A program made the translations under genes and the position numbers. Below are positions 17,490-27,229 of a stretch of 38,155 nt of DNA, one piece after another. The DNA is from Methanobacteriota archaeon. GTDB lineage: Archaea; Thermoplasmatota; Poseidoniia; MGIII; CG-Epi1. The notes under the pieces were generated by a model. That model was given only the letters and a program-made list of their open reading frames with translations. It did no database searches and was not told where the DNA came from. How positions within the stretch are numbered: position 1 is the stretch's first letter; each line of letters begins with the position of its first letter. Where the stretch lies: positions 1 to 38,155 of the forward strand of contig NYZZ01000041.1 of the NCBI GenBank assembly GCA_002687355.1, given 5' to 3'.

Positions 17490-18827
17490 ATGCAAGCAAA
17501 CGAAACCGATTTTGGGCCGCATGTCAAAGACATTGCCGAAGCCCTAGAAAACAAACTAGACCACGCCACTATTGTCGAGGAACTACGGCAATACGTAGAG
17601 AACTACGGCATAGATTTGCCGACCGCCAAGGAAGCTATTGTCAGAAAGCACTACGGCAATCCCGGAGCGTTACAAGCTAGCCCACACACACAGTTAGTCG
17701 ATATCATACCAGACCAGCAGGCTGTCAGCTTCCGCGCCAAGATCATCTCCGTATTTTCAAAGGATATTACCCTGAAAGATGGTGAACAACGTACTATCTT
17801 CGAAGGGGACATGACCGACGGCAGTGCTACGCTACGCTACACTGTTTGGCGTGAAGAATTCACAGTCAAACCAGGAGCTGTAATCGAAGTTGCTAATGCC
17901 TACACCAAAGGCTGGAACGACCGAGTTGATCTTAACTTAGGTGACCGCTGCCGCCTGCGCGAAGTCGAGGACCCCGCGCTGGAAGCACTTGAAATCCCTA
18001 CAGCGACAACCAACGAGGGAGATGCAACGGCGTCCGATGTGGCGGGGCTGCGCAGCGGTATGGGATCTGTTTCGCTTACAGTCCGCATCCTCAATGTCGA
18101 GGAACGCGAGGTGACCGTGCGGGACGAGCCAAAAACGCTCTGGAGTGGGACGTTGGCCGACGCTAGTGGCAGCTGCCGCTTCACCGCCTGGCATGACCAC
18201 GGTCTACAAGCCGGGGAAGTCTATTCCGTCGATAACACCTACGTGCGCGACTGGCGCGGAATCCCCGAACTACAAATAAATGAAAACAGTACTGTAGCAC
18301 GCAGCGATACCGAGCTGCCAGCACTAAACGAGCTGGAGGGGGGAACCCACTACACTGTCGAAACACTCGATGAGCGAGGTGGCGCCAGCGACGCCGTTCT
18401 AGAAGGTCATGTGCTGGCGGTACGCGAGGGAAGCGGGCTCATTTTCCGCTGTCCTGAGTGCAACCGGGTGCTACGTAGTGGCCAGTGCATGGTACATGGT
18501 AAGCAGCAAGGCACACCCGACCTGCGCACCAAACTAATGCTCGACGATGGTACTGGTGCACTACAGTTATTCCTGAACCGCGAACTTACGGAGCAGGTGC
18601 TAGGGCGTGACATGGAATCATGCCTGGAACTAGTGCGCGAAAGTTATACTCCCGAAACCCTTATTGATGATTTAGAACAGGCACTACTGCTTAAACCACT
18701 CAAGGTCGAAGGGTTCACTCGCTCAGATGACTATGGGCTAATGTTCTTCGCCCGCAAATGCGAACCGGCTCACAGTTTGGACGTGCCATCAATCGCCAGA
18801 CAATTCCTAGCGGCACTGGAGGCCTAA
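17490..18827 (+). CDS. Replication protein A (multi-OB-fold ssDNA-binding protein with zinc finger)
   Basis: Repeated OB-fold segments; zinc finger CPECNRVLRSGQCMVHG; followed by RPA-associated protein gene. Confidence 0.87.
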   Translation: MQANETDFGPHVKDIAEALENKLDHATIVEELRQYVENYGIDLPTAKEAIVRKHYGNPGALQASPHTQLVDIIPDQQAVSFRAKIISVFSKDITLKDGEQRTIFEGDMTDGSATLRYTVWREEFTVKPGAVIEVANAYTKGWNDRVDLNLGDRCRLREVEDPALEALEIPTATTNEGDATASDVAGLRSGMGSVSLTVRILNVEEREVTVRDEPKTLWSGTLADASGSCRFTAWHDHGLQAGEVYSVDNTYVRDWRGIPELQINENSTVARSDTELPALNELEGGTHYTVETLDERGGASDAVLEGHVLAVREGSGLIFRCPECNRVLRSGQCMVHGKQQGTPDLRTKLMLDDGTGALQLFLNRELTEQVLGRDMESCLELVRESYTPETLIDDLEQALLLKPLKVEGFTRSDDYGLMFFARKCEPAHSLDVPSIARQFLAALEA

Positions 18828-19789
18828 TGGCGCGCCGCAGGGAACCGGCACTCCCGGTACTAGCGCAGGAGCTCTCACGAGCACGCGAAACCCATGTTGA
18901 GGACCGCGAATACTCACCTACCTACCTCATCTCTGAAATGGGGGCTAAAATCTCACGGGTGCTCATCGGTGGAGTGTTAACTGATATTGAGAATCGCGGC
19001 AGCGAGGATGATCCGTTCTACATGGCGCGCATGATTGACCCCAACGGCGACACCTATTACTTACGCGCCGGACAGTACAACCCAGAAGGTGCTGCGGCGC
19101 TATCGCGTATAGAAGCTCCGCGCCACGTAATCGCTGTTGGGCGCGTCCGTTCCTACTCACCAGACGACAGTGACGCCGTCTATGTCAGCGTCCAACCAGA
19201 GAACCTCCGCGAAGTGAGTGAACAAGAGGTCTCGGTCTGGGCAATCAAGGCATGTAATTCACTGATGCGTCGCCTGAAAGGCGCACAGGCACTGTCCGAC
19301 GCGAGTGACCCAAAACTGGGCATGCGTGAGCGAGAAGGGTTAGCGCTAGCGCAGGAAAAGTACGAGACCGTCTCAACCGAGTCATACGCCGGGCTGCTCT
19401 ATGACTGCCTGAAATACCTGAGCGGGGAAACACCCGCCACTGCTCTAACTGAAAAACCACCCTTTACCGGCGAATTCGAGACCGCAGAAGCTATGGAAAC
19501 ACCTCCTGCTACACCGACTGAAACAGTAGCAGACGCCCCACCAGAAGCGGCTAGCGCTGCTGAAGAATCATCTGACGATGATCAAACGAGCGACGCGGAC
19601 GCCGAGGCTGCAATACTGGACCTAGTCACAAAACTGGATGATCAAGGTGAAGGAGTGCTCTACGACAAACTCCGCGATAATGCTGTCGCAGCAGGCATCG
19701 ATACTGCGAGGCTTGACGAACTGCTCGATTCTCTTAATGACCAGGGGTTGACCTACCAACCAGCTTTCAACCGCTTCCGGGTGGCCTAA
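18827..19789 (+). CDS. RPA-associated protein (RPAP/COG3390-like)
   Basis: ATG at 18827 overlaps rpa stop (TAATG); sequence MARRREPALPVLAQELSRA...YLISEMGAKISRVLIGGVLTDIE; operon position after rpa. Confidence 0.78.
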   Translation: MARRREPALPVLAQELSRARETHVEDREYSPTYLISEMGAKISRVLIGGVLTDIENRGSEDDPFYMARMIDPNGDTYYLRAGQYNPEGAAALSRIEAPRHVIAVGRVRSYSPDDSDAVYVSVQPENLREVSEQEVSVWAIKACNSLMRRLKGAQALSDASDPKLGMREREGLALAQEKYETVSTESYAGLLYDCLKYLSGETPATALTEKPPFTGEFETAEAMETPPATPTETVADAPPEAASAAEESSDDDQTSDADAEAAILDLVTKLDDQGEGVLYDKLRDNAVAAGIDTARLDELLDSLNDQGLTYQPAFNRFRVA

Positions 19790-19893
19790 TGCTGAGTAAA
19801 TCTGTGCGCGAGTTTTTGGCCTCACTCGAGCCACGTTGGGAAGATCCCCATGAATTTGACTGGTTACGCAAACGGATGGTTAAAAATGACTGA
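19789..19893 (+). CDS. Micro-ORF, 34 aa: MLSKSVREFLASLEPRWEDPHEFDWLRKRMVKND
   Basis: ATG overlaps rpap stop (TAATG) and its own stop overlaps the radA start region (ATGACTGA); absent from the ORF track because of its size. Confidence 0.55.
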   Translation: MLSKSVREFLASLEPRWEDPHEFDWLRKRMVKND

Positions 19894-20830
19894 AGCCACC
19901 ATCGAGGACCTCCCCGGTGTCGGCCCTGCCATTGGCGATAAACTACGAAGTGCAGGATACCGTACCCTCGAATCAATTGCGACTCAGTCTCCCTCACGCC
20001 TAGGCGAGGCTGCAGGTGTTGGTAATTCTAAGTCCACGGACATTATCTATGCCGCACTCGGCATGGTCGATATTGGTGGAATCCTGACAGGGGTAGAACT
20101 GCTCGAAAAACGGCAAACCGTAGGCAAACTAACTAGCTGCTCTAGCGAGCTGAACGCACTGCTCGGCGGCGGTGTCGAAACGCAGCTAATCACCGAATTC
20201 TATGGTCAATACGGCTCGGGTAAAACGCAGATTATCCACCAGTTGGCAGTGGCAGTGCAACTGCCAGAGGAGCAAGGCGGTCTGAATGCAGAAGCTGCAA
20301 TTATCGATACCGAGAATACCTTCCGCCCTGAACGCATTATCTCAATGGCAAAAGCACTTGACTTGGACCCCGATGAAACGCTGGCACGCATCCATGTCGG
20401 TCGTGCCTACAACTCACATCAGCAAATGCTAATGGTCGATAAAGTCAAGCAACTGGCTGAGGAGCGACCAATCCGGCTACTGGCAGTCGACTCACTGACC
20501 GGTGCGTTCCGATCGGAGTATATCGGCCGCGGCATGCTGGCCGAACGGCAAAACAAAATCGGTGGGCATATGGAGGCGTTGACCAAATTCGCAGACGAGC
20601 ATAACGCTGCGGTGGCAGTCACTAATCAAGTGCTCTCCAATCCAGGTGGTTTCGCTTTCGGGGACCCGACCAAGCCAATTGGTGGCCACATCGTCGGCCA
20701 CACCTCAAAATTTCGGATCTACATCCGGCGCGGCAAAGCAGGCAAACGCATCTTCCGCCTAGTTGATTCACCACATCTGCCGGATGGAGAAGCTGTAGTA
20801 CAAATCCTAGAAGACGGAATCCGCGACTAG
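19886..20830 (+). CDS. radA: DNA repair and recombination protein RadA
   Basis: HhH N-terminus IEDLPGVGPAIGDKLRSAGY; Walker A YGQYGSGKTQ; LLAVDSLTGAFRSEY; NQVLSNPGG; ATG at 19886. Confidence 0.96.
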   Translation: MTEATIEDLPGVGPAIGDKLRSAGYRTLESIATQSPSRLGEAAGVGNSKSTDIIYAALGMVDIGGILTGVELLEKRQTVGKLTSCSSELNALLGGGVETQLITEFYGQYGSGKTQIIHQLAVAVQLPEEQGGLNAEAAIIDTENTFRPERIISMAKALDLDPDETLARIHVGRAYNSHQQMLMVDKVKQLAEERPIRLLAVDSLTGAFRSEYIGRGMLAERQNKIGGHMEALTKFADEHNAAVAVTNQVLSNPGGFAFGDPTKPIGGHIVGHTSKFRIYIRRGKAGKRIFRLVDSPHLPDGEAVVQILEDGIRD

Positions 20831-21201
20831 CGTCCCAGCCCGCGCAGCACCTTCAGCCCGAACCAATTACGCTTTGCCAGTTCCCATATTCCTGTAGAGT
20901 CACGGTCAAGGGTGGCCTGTTCAAGGTCGCCGTCGCCCGTCATAAAGCACTCTATTGAGCAATAACCGCGGCTGGCACCGTTGTCAACCGCATGCGCAAC
21001 GCCGTCCGGTACCGAATGGGTCATCGCATTACCGACTTTGAAGGCCCAGTTGAACTGCTGGCCGCAGCCGCGACAAGTGCGCGACTTAACGTTGCCGACC
21101 GTTGATTCATCGTATCGCGCACCTTCACCGACGGCCTCCTTGTCATAGACGTAGTGTGTCTCGTCGGCAGGAGGGTAACGTGGGTCAGAATTCGTCGTCA
21201 T
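20827..21201 (-). CDS. Small zinc-ribbon-like protein of unknown function
   Basis: CRGCG...YCSIEC cysteine pairs; ATG at 21201 overlaps upstream stop. Confidence 0.65.
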   Translation of the reverse strand: MTTNSDPRYPPADETHYVYDKEAVGEGARYDESTVGNVKSRTCRGCGQQFNWAFKVGNAMTHSVPDGVAHAVDNGASRGYCSIECFMTGDGDLEQATLDRDSTGIWELAKRNWFGLKVLRGLGR

Positions 21202-22702
21202 CGTCCCATTCCATATCGTCACCCTGAGAGGAGCGGCGCAGCGCCACCAAAACCCCTAAAACAACCAGCACGGCAAAGCTGGCGATGCCGAGTGTTAACG
21301 TGTCCTCCTCCCTGAGGCGGTCAAGCCAACCGCCAGTCAGTGATTGCTCCTGTTCTTGCCCAACCGTGAGCGAGTATTCAATCACATTGTTGGTCTCGTC
21401 GGTCTCGACAGCGTGGTCGCCGTCATCCAGCACTATGCGCAACGTGTAACTACCAGCCTGGTCGAAGTTGAGGGTAAAGGTGAACTCCTCACTTTGGCCA
21501 GGCGAGAGCCAAGCAAAGTCATCTTCCAGCAAGAGTAACTCGCCTCCCTCGAAACTGTAGTAAATATCCACAGTGAGTGGGTAACCATTGATGGCGGAGT
21601 CGCCGCTAGTGCGTGCCGTTACAGTGAGAGTAAAATCGCTGCCTTCAACGACGCTGCTAGAATTGACCAGGCCATTCACCATCACATCCTCCCAACTAAG
21701 GGCGTTGTCTAGTTGGTGTTGCTGCACCACTAAGTGCAGCTTCTCATCGCCAGTGCTCTCCCACTGGTTGCCCTGGACGTCACCACAGCTAACTGTCAGT
21801 AGGTAAGTGTCGCTCGGCGCGCCGCTGTCACCGTAAGCCCACTCCCACCCCACGCGCAATCCTTCTCCGTCGTCCTCCAGCAAGACACCGCCACTAACTG
21901 TGGCGGAAGTCCCGGTGCTAACACCTCCGACTTTCAGCTCCCACGTTCCAGACTGCAAATCATCGTTGCCAAAGGCAGAGAGCAACCAAGTTTCCACCTT
22001 TACTACGCTGCGAGAGTGATCTACCTCAATTCTAGGGAACTCACTCCGGAAGTGGTCCATTTCCATTGCAATACTAGCAGGGTGATTGTGACTGGAAGTA
22101 AGTACAACAATCTGGTTGTTATCCTGATTTCCGAAGGGATCCGAAATATCGAAGTCATCTCCACCAGAGTATTCTAGGTCGACCCGGATAGTCTCGTTAC
22201 GGTCAATCTGGTACTCGCTGTCGAGCGAGAAATTGGTTGCGAAGTGAGCTGCGTTGTCATTGACCGTGCGCGCCTCGGTTTCGCTCTGTAGGAAAACCGT
22301 TCCATCAATTCCCGGTATAATCAAACTGACCCGGAACTGCACATCCTTTACAGAGCCGGATGTGGCTTTCGCCCAGATTTCGAAGGGGACCTCGCCACGT
22401 ACAGTGACATTAGTCACCAGTTCTGAGCTGTACCAGCTGCCAACATCCTCCCACTGCCGGCTGTTTCCAGGTGGTGCCCCACGCCGGTTCCCGTCTTGCG
22501 GACAGTCGCTTTCAGTGCCGTTACCACTTACTGGCGCAGTGGTGTTGAAACTGCCACTACCGTCATCCAAGTCACCATAGAAGTACAAATTGAGCTCGTG
22601 GAACTCACCACTGCCGTAGTCTGGCTCGGCTGCGCGTGCCGTGTCACCGTGCAGCAGCGATAGCAGGAGCAAGATAGTCGTGAGAGTTGCGCGCGCACGC
22701 AT
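21185..22702 (-). CDS. Secreted/cell-surface protein with CARDB-like domain and C-terminal TM anchor
   Basis: Signal peptide MRARATLTTILLLLSLLHGDTARAA; GQSEEFTFTLNFDQAGSYTLRIVLDDGDHAVETDETNNVIEYSLTV; C-terminal TM then acidic tail. Confidence 0.78.
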   Translation of the reverse strand: MRARATLTTILLLLSLLHGDTARAAEPDYGSGEFHELNLYFYGDLDDGSGSFNTTAPVSGNGTESDCPQDGNRRGAPPGNSRQWEDVGSWYSSELVTNVTVRGEVPFEIWAKATSGSVKDVQFRVSLIIPGIDGTVFLQSETEARTVNDNAAHFATNFSLDSEYQIDRNETIRVDLEYSGGDDFDISDPFGNQDNNQIVVLTSSHNHPASIAMEMDHFRSEFPRIEVDHSRSVVKVETWLLSAFGNDDLQSGTWELKVGGVSTGTSATVSGGVLLEDDGEGLRVGWEWAYGDSGAPSDTYLLTVSCGDVQGNQWESTGDEKLHLVVQQHQLDNALSWEDVMVNGLVNSSSVVEGSDFTLTVTARTSGDSAINGYPLTVDIYYSFEGGELLLLEDDFAWLSPGQSEEFTFTLNFDQAGSYTLRIVLDDGDHAVETDETNNVIEYSLTVGQEQEQSLTGGWLDRLREEDTLTLGIASFAVLVVLGVLVALRRSSQGDDMEWDDDDEF

Positions 22703-22740
22703 ATGGCTTTGCGACCTAAAGCGCTCCTTTAAAGGTTCCC

Positions 22741-23124
22741 TCAGCCAAGTGCTTTCTGTGCAGCCTCAAGGTTCGAAACGTGTGCTACTAGAACCGAGTT
22801 ACGACCCGCGGCAGAGCCGTAAATGTAGTGTATATTGACGTCTGCGCTCGCCAATTTTGCGGACGCTGCTGCCAGCGCGCCTTTTTCGTGCGGGAGCTCA
22901 ATAGCCAGCACCTTGTTCATGACGGTGCTGTGACCCAGCGCTTCGATTGTCTTGCGAGTCGCCGCCCAGTCGCTGGTCACTAGCCGCATCACTGCGTGAT
23001 CGCTAGCGTCTACTACTGAGAGCGCGATTAGGTTCACGCCAGCGTCAGTCAGCGCATCACCTACGGCAGCCAGTTGTCCGGGGCGGTTCTTCAACATTAC
23101 CGAAATCTGTCTTTCAATACTCAT
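22741..23124 (-). CDS. ACT-domain protein (two ACT repeats)
   Basis: ISVMLKNRPGQLAAVGDALTDAGVNLIALSV and AIELPHEKGALAAASAKLASADVNIHYIYG; ATG at 23124 or 23157. Confidence 0.8.
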   Translation of the reverse strand: MSIERQISVMLKNRPGQLAAVGDALTDAGVNLIALSVVDASDHAVMRLVTSDWAATRKTIEALGHSTVMNKVLAIELPHEKGALAAASAKLASADVNIHYIYGSAAGRNSVLVAHVSNLEAAQKALG

Positions 23125-23199
23125 TTTTACACTTCCCATATTGGTCGGGTCTCGCAAAGCTGTCTGATTTAGTTATATGCTTTTCGGCAGCGGCCAAAC

Positions 23200-24498
<1,299 letters not shown>

Positions 24499-24592
24499 CT
24501 ACACCAGAAACTCAAAGCAGCACTAAATCTCTGAAAACCCGTTTTTTCGTCGAGGGAATCGATTTTTATACTCTATCCGGCGTGCGGCGGCC

Positions 24593-24739
24593 ATGACGGA
24601 AGCCTACTGCGTCAAATGCAAAGCTAAGAGGGAAATGAACAACCCTAATAAGGTCACTATGAAGAACGGCCGGAATGCAATGAAGGGCACCTGCCCCAAA
24701 TGCAGCACCGGGATGTACCGAATCCTCGGGAACAGTTAG
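24593..24739 (+). CDS. DUF5679-like small zinc-ribbon protein (48 aa)
   Basis: MTEAYCVKCKAKREMNNPNKVTMKNGRNAMKGTCPKCSTGMYRILGNS; two CXXC pairs; TATA-like gatttttatac about 30 nt upstream; missing from the ORF track. Confidence 0.85.
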   Translation: MTEAYCVKCKAKREMNNPNKVTMKNGRNAMKGTCPKCSTGMYRILGNS

Positions 24740-24742
24740 TCT

Positions 24743-25825
24743 TCAAAGACCGATTTCGGCTAGCTTCTCCGGCAAGTATGTGTCGGTTACGAAGTCGAGG
24801 CCGTACTTGGCTAGAGCCTGCTGCTCAGCCTTGAGCCCTAGTTCCAACTGTAGCTCGATTTCGGAACTCCAGTAGTCTTCGGCGAAGCGGGGGTCGCTGC
24901 GCATCGATTTCAGCGCCTGCCGATCGCGCTCGTTCAGGTTGTCGTGCGGTAGATCATAGTTTGAGATGTCTGAGGGTGTTACTCCTAGATAACGGGCTGA
25001 AGGTGTGGCTAGCACATGCGAAATGTGCGCGGTCTTGATTGCGCCGTAAGCAATCGATCCGTAGATGCGGTATGACCAAGGATCTGCGTCGGTAAAAACC
25101 AGCAACGGCAGTCCGGATTCCTGTTGTAGCCGCTGCAAGAACTGCCGCGTTGAACGTGCGGGCTGGCCTTTGATATGGACCAAGATGGCGCCATGAGTCT
25201 CGTCAAACCCATTCTCAATCAGCCGATCGAACATGCCGCCAGTCTCTATGGCTATAATGCAGCGTGCGTCGCCGAAATTGTCGAAAGTGATTTTCTCCGG
25301 CTCGACATTGTAGGGAATGCCATAGCCAGTGTCGCCTACGTCGTCGCGACAGTTGATGCGCATTTGTTTTCCCTTGCGATTGATTTCCGTAAGCGTTAGG
25401 TTTCCTAGCACCTTGGCACCATCCTCTTCGGGACGAATCTTGAAGTCCTCGCGCTGGAAACTAGTCACAATTTCCAAATCCTCGATTAGTTTGTTCGACT
25501 CGTCCTGCGAATGGAACTTGCCCAATTCCCACCCCTCGGAGATGTAGTAAAGCTCCCTGAGGGTCGATGATTTTTGCTGCCCAACCATATCGCGGATGAA
25601 GTCCAGTAAGTAGGTGGTGCGCAGTAGCATGTATGCTCCGTCCAGCTTCTTAGCCGTGCGGGTGGTTTTGGCACTGCCGTATTTCCAAACCTGTTGACTC
25701 TCATCAAAGATTATGTTAGACTTACTGCGGGTTGGAATCTGCATCTCGGGGACATGTCCCCCAACAAGCTGCCTGTGGATACGATTCGCAATCTGTTCCA
25801 ACTGGCCGATGGCTGCCTGGCTCAT
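24743..25825 (-). CDS. top6A: DNA topoisomerase VI subunit A (Spo11-like)
   Basis: Toprim FTDADPWSYRIYGSIAYG; TTYLLDFIRDMVGQQKSSTLRELYYISEGW with catalytic Tyr context. Confidence 0.95.
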   Translation of the reverse strand: MSQAAIGQLEQIANRIHRQLVGGHVPEMQIPTRSKSNIIFDESQQVWKYGSAKTTRTAKKLDGAYMLLRTTYLLDFIRDMVGQQKSSTLRELYYISEGWELGKFHSQDESNKLIEDLEIVTSFQREDFKIRPEEDGAKVLGNLTLTEINRKGKQMRINCRDDVGDTGYGIPYNVEPEKITFDNFGDARCIIAIETGGMFDRLIENGFDETHGAILVHIKGQPARSTRQFLQRLQQESGLPLLVFTDADPWSYRIYGSIAYGAIKTAHISHVLATPSARYLGVTPSDISNYDLPHDNLNERDRQALKSMRSDPRFAEDYWSSEIELQLELGLKAEQQALAKYGLDFVTDTYLPEKLAEIGL

Positions 25826-25927
25826 AGAGCGTTACAGGGCACCCGGTTATTGGCTTGGTGGTCCTTAGCTAGAATGCCTTGGTAATAAACCCACCAAAAT
25901 AATCTTATTGTCCCTGACTAGGGCGCT

Positions 25928-26662
25928 GTGGGTAAAATTCCAGAAGACCATCCACGTTACCAGTCACTAGTCGCGCGAGAGAAGCTGATTGCTGCCGGTG
26001 AGCTGGTTGCTGGCGCTGGTCTAATTGCACATGGCCGAGGTGAGGCTTTCGACTACCTACTAGGTGAGAAAACAACCGGCCCTGCGTACAGCGCCATCAA
26101 CGTCGCCGCAGAGTTGCTTTGCAATGCGCGCCAGCCCGTTATCTCAGCAAATGGAAACTCCATTGCACTGGCAGGTCCTGCTATTGCTGAGCTGGCAATC
26201 GCCATTCCGGCACGAGTGGAAGTGAACCTATTCCATCGCTCCTCTGCGCGGGTGAGTGGGTTAGCGGCACTACTGCGTGAGGCTGGTATCGAACCATTGG
26301 GAGAAAGGCCAGACTTCCATATCCCAGGTCTTGCTTCGGAGAGGGCTAAATGCAGCCGTGCAGGCATTGGCGATGCAGATGTTGTGCTGGTGCCGCTTGA
26401 AGATGGCGATCGCTGCCAAGCACTAGTCGACCTAGGCAAGAAAGTCATTGCAATTGATCTTAATCCACTTTCGCGCACGGCACGTACAGCACACGTAACT
26501 ATCGTTGATGAATTAACGCGGTGCTTGCCGCTGCTTATTACTGCTGTGAATAGGAAAAAACCAGCAGGCGCCGATTTTGACAATGAAAAGAATTTAGGCA
26601 AAGTTATGGAACAGATGCGCATAGTCTTGAAAAACATGCAGACAAGAACCGGAGAGGGGTGA
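25928..26662 (+). CDS. 4-phosphopantoate--beta-alanine ligase (archaeal phosphopantothenate synthetase)
   Basis: IPEDHPRYQSLVAREKLIAAGELVAGAGLIAHGRGEAFDYLLGE; NGNSIALAG; GTG start. Confidence 0.88.
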   Translation: MGKIPEDHPRYQSLVAREKLIAAGELVAGAGLIAHGRGEAFDYLLGEKTTGPAYSAINVAAELLCNARQPVISANGNSIALAGPAIAELAIAIPARVEVNLFHRSSARVSGLAALLREAGIEPLGERPDFHIPGLASERAKCSRAGIGDADVVLVPLEDGDRCQALVDLGKKVIAIDLNPLSRTARTAHVTIVDELTRCLPLLITAVNRKKPAGADFDNEKNLGKVMEQMRIVLKNMQTRTGEG

Positions 26663-26689
26663 CACGCACCCCATCATTTCGCATGGAAA

Positions 26690-26835
26690 TACATTACATT
26701 TTTATATTTATTTAATTTATATTCATTAGAAAATATATTAATAAAAAGCTCGTGTTCCACAAGAAATAAAGGGGTCAGCCCCAAAACAAACCGCCTAGTA
26801 AAAAAAAGTGCAATACCACGTTAAGGTTATTCTAT
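26690..26835. terminator. AT-rich convergent intergenic region with poly-T tracts on both strands; probable bidirectional termination
   Basis: Plus-strand T-rich run after 26690; minus-strand T8 from the A8 near 26802; small GGGG-TCAG-CCCC hairpin near 26771. Confidence 0.4.
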
Positions 26836-27228
26836 TCACTTCCTAATTTTTTGTAAATCTCCAGAAAACGCTAACGCAGCAACAATCAATAGAAATTGAA
26901 CAAACAGCCTCACAAGATGCCCGTTCGTTGTAAGCCTAGTGCCATTGAATGGAACATCATTAGTCCACATGTAGATGTTTGCAGGATAAACAGCCAGCAA
27001 GAACAACGCCATAAGCCGCCCAGTAATTTCTCTGGTATCTGGATAAATAATACCCGAACCACCTCCAATTTCCATAGCTCCCGTTAAGTAAACTAAGAAC
27101 AAAGGAAATGGAAGATAAGACGGAACAATCTCTACAAATTTTTGAGGCTCCCTGAAATGCTCAACACCAACCGCAATGAACGATATTCCATAGCCTAAAG
27201 CCAATAAGTGGACAATAGTTGTTGACAA
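26836..27228 (-). CDS. DoxX-like small membrane protein
   Basis: Four hydrophobic segments, PSYLPFPLFLVYLTGAMEIGGG...; TTG start immediately after glyS stop. Confidence 0.65.
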   Translation of the reverse strand: MSTTIVHLLALGYGISFIAVGVEHFREPQKFVEIVPSYLPFPLFLVYLTGAMEIGGGSGIIYPDTREITGRLMALFLLAVYPANIYMWTNDVPFNGTRLTTNGHLVRLFVQFLLIVAALAFSGDLQKIRK

Positions 27229-27229
27229 A

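Noticed and set aside
26768-26785. GGGGTCAGCCCC as a possible REP/mobile-element remnant
   Set aside because: A single short copy with no transposase or flanking repeats; more simply a small hairpin in a convergent intergenic region.
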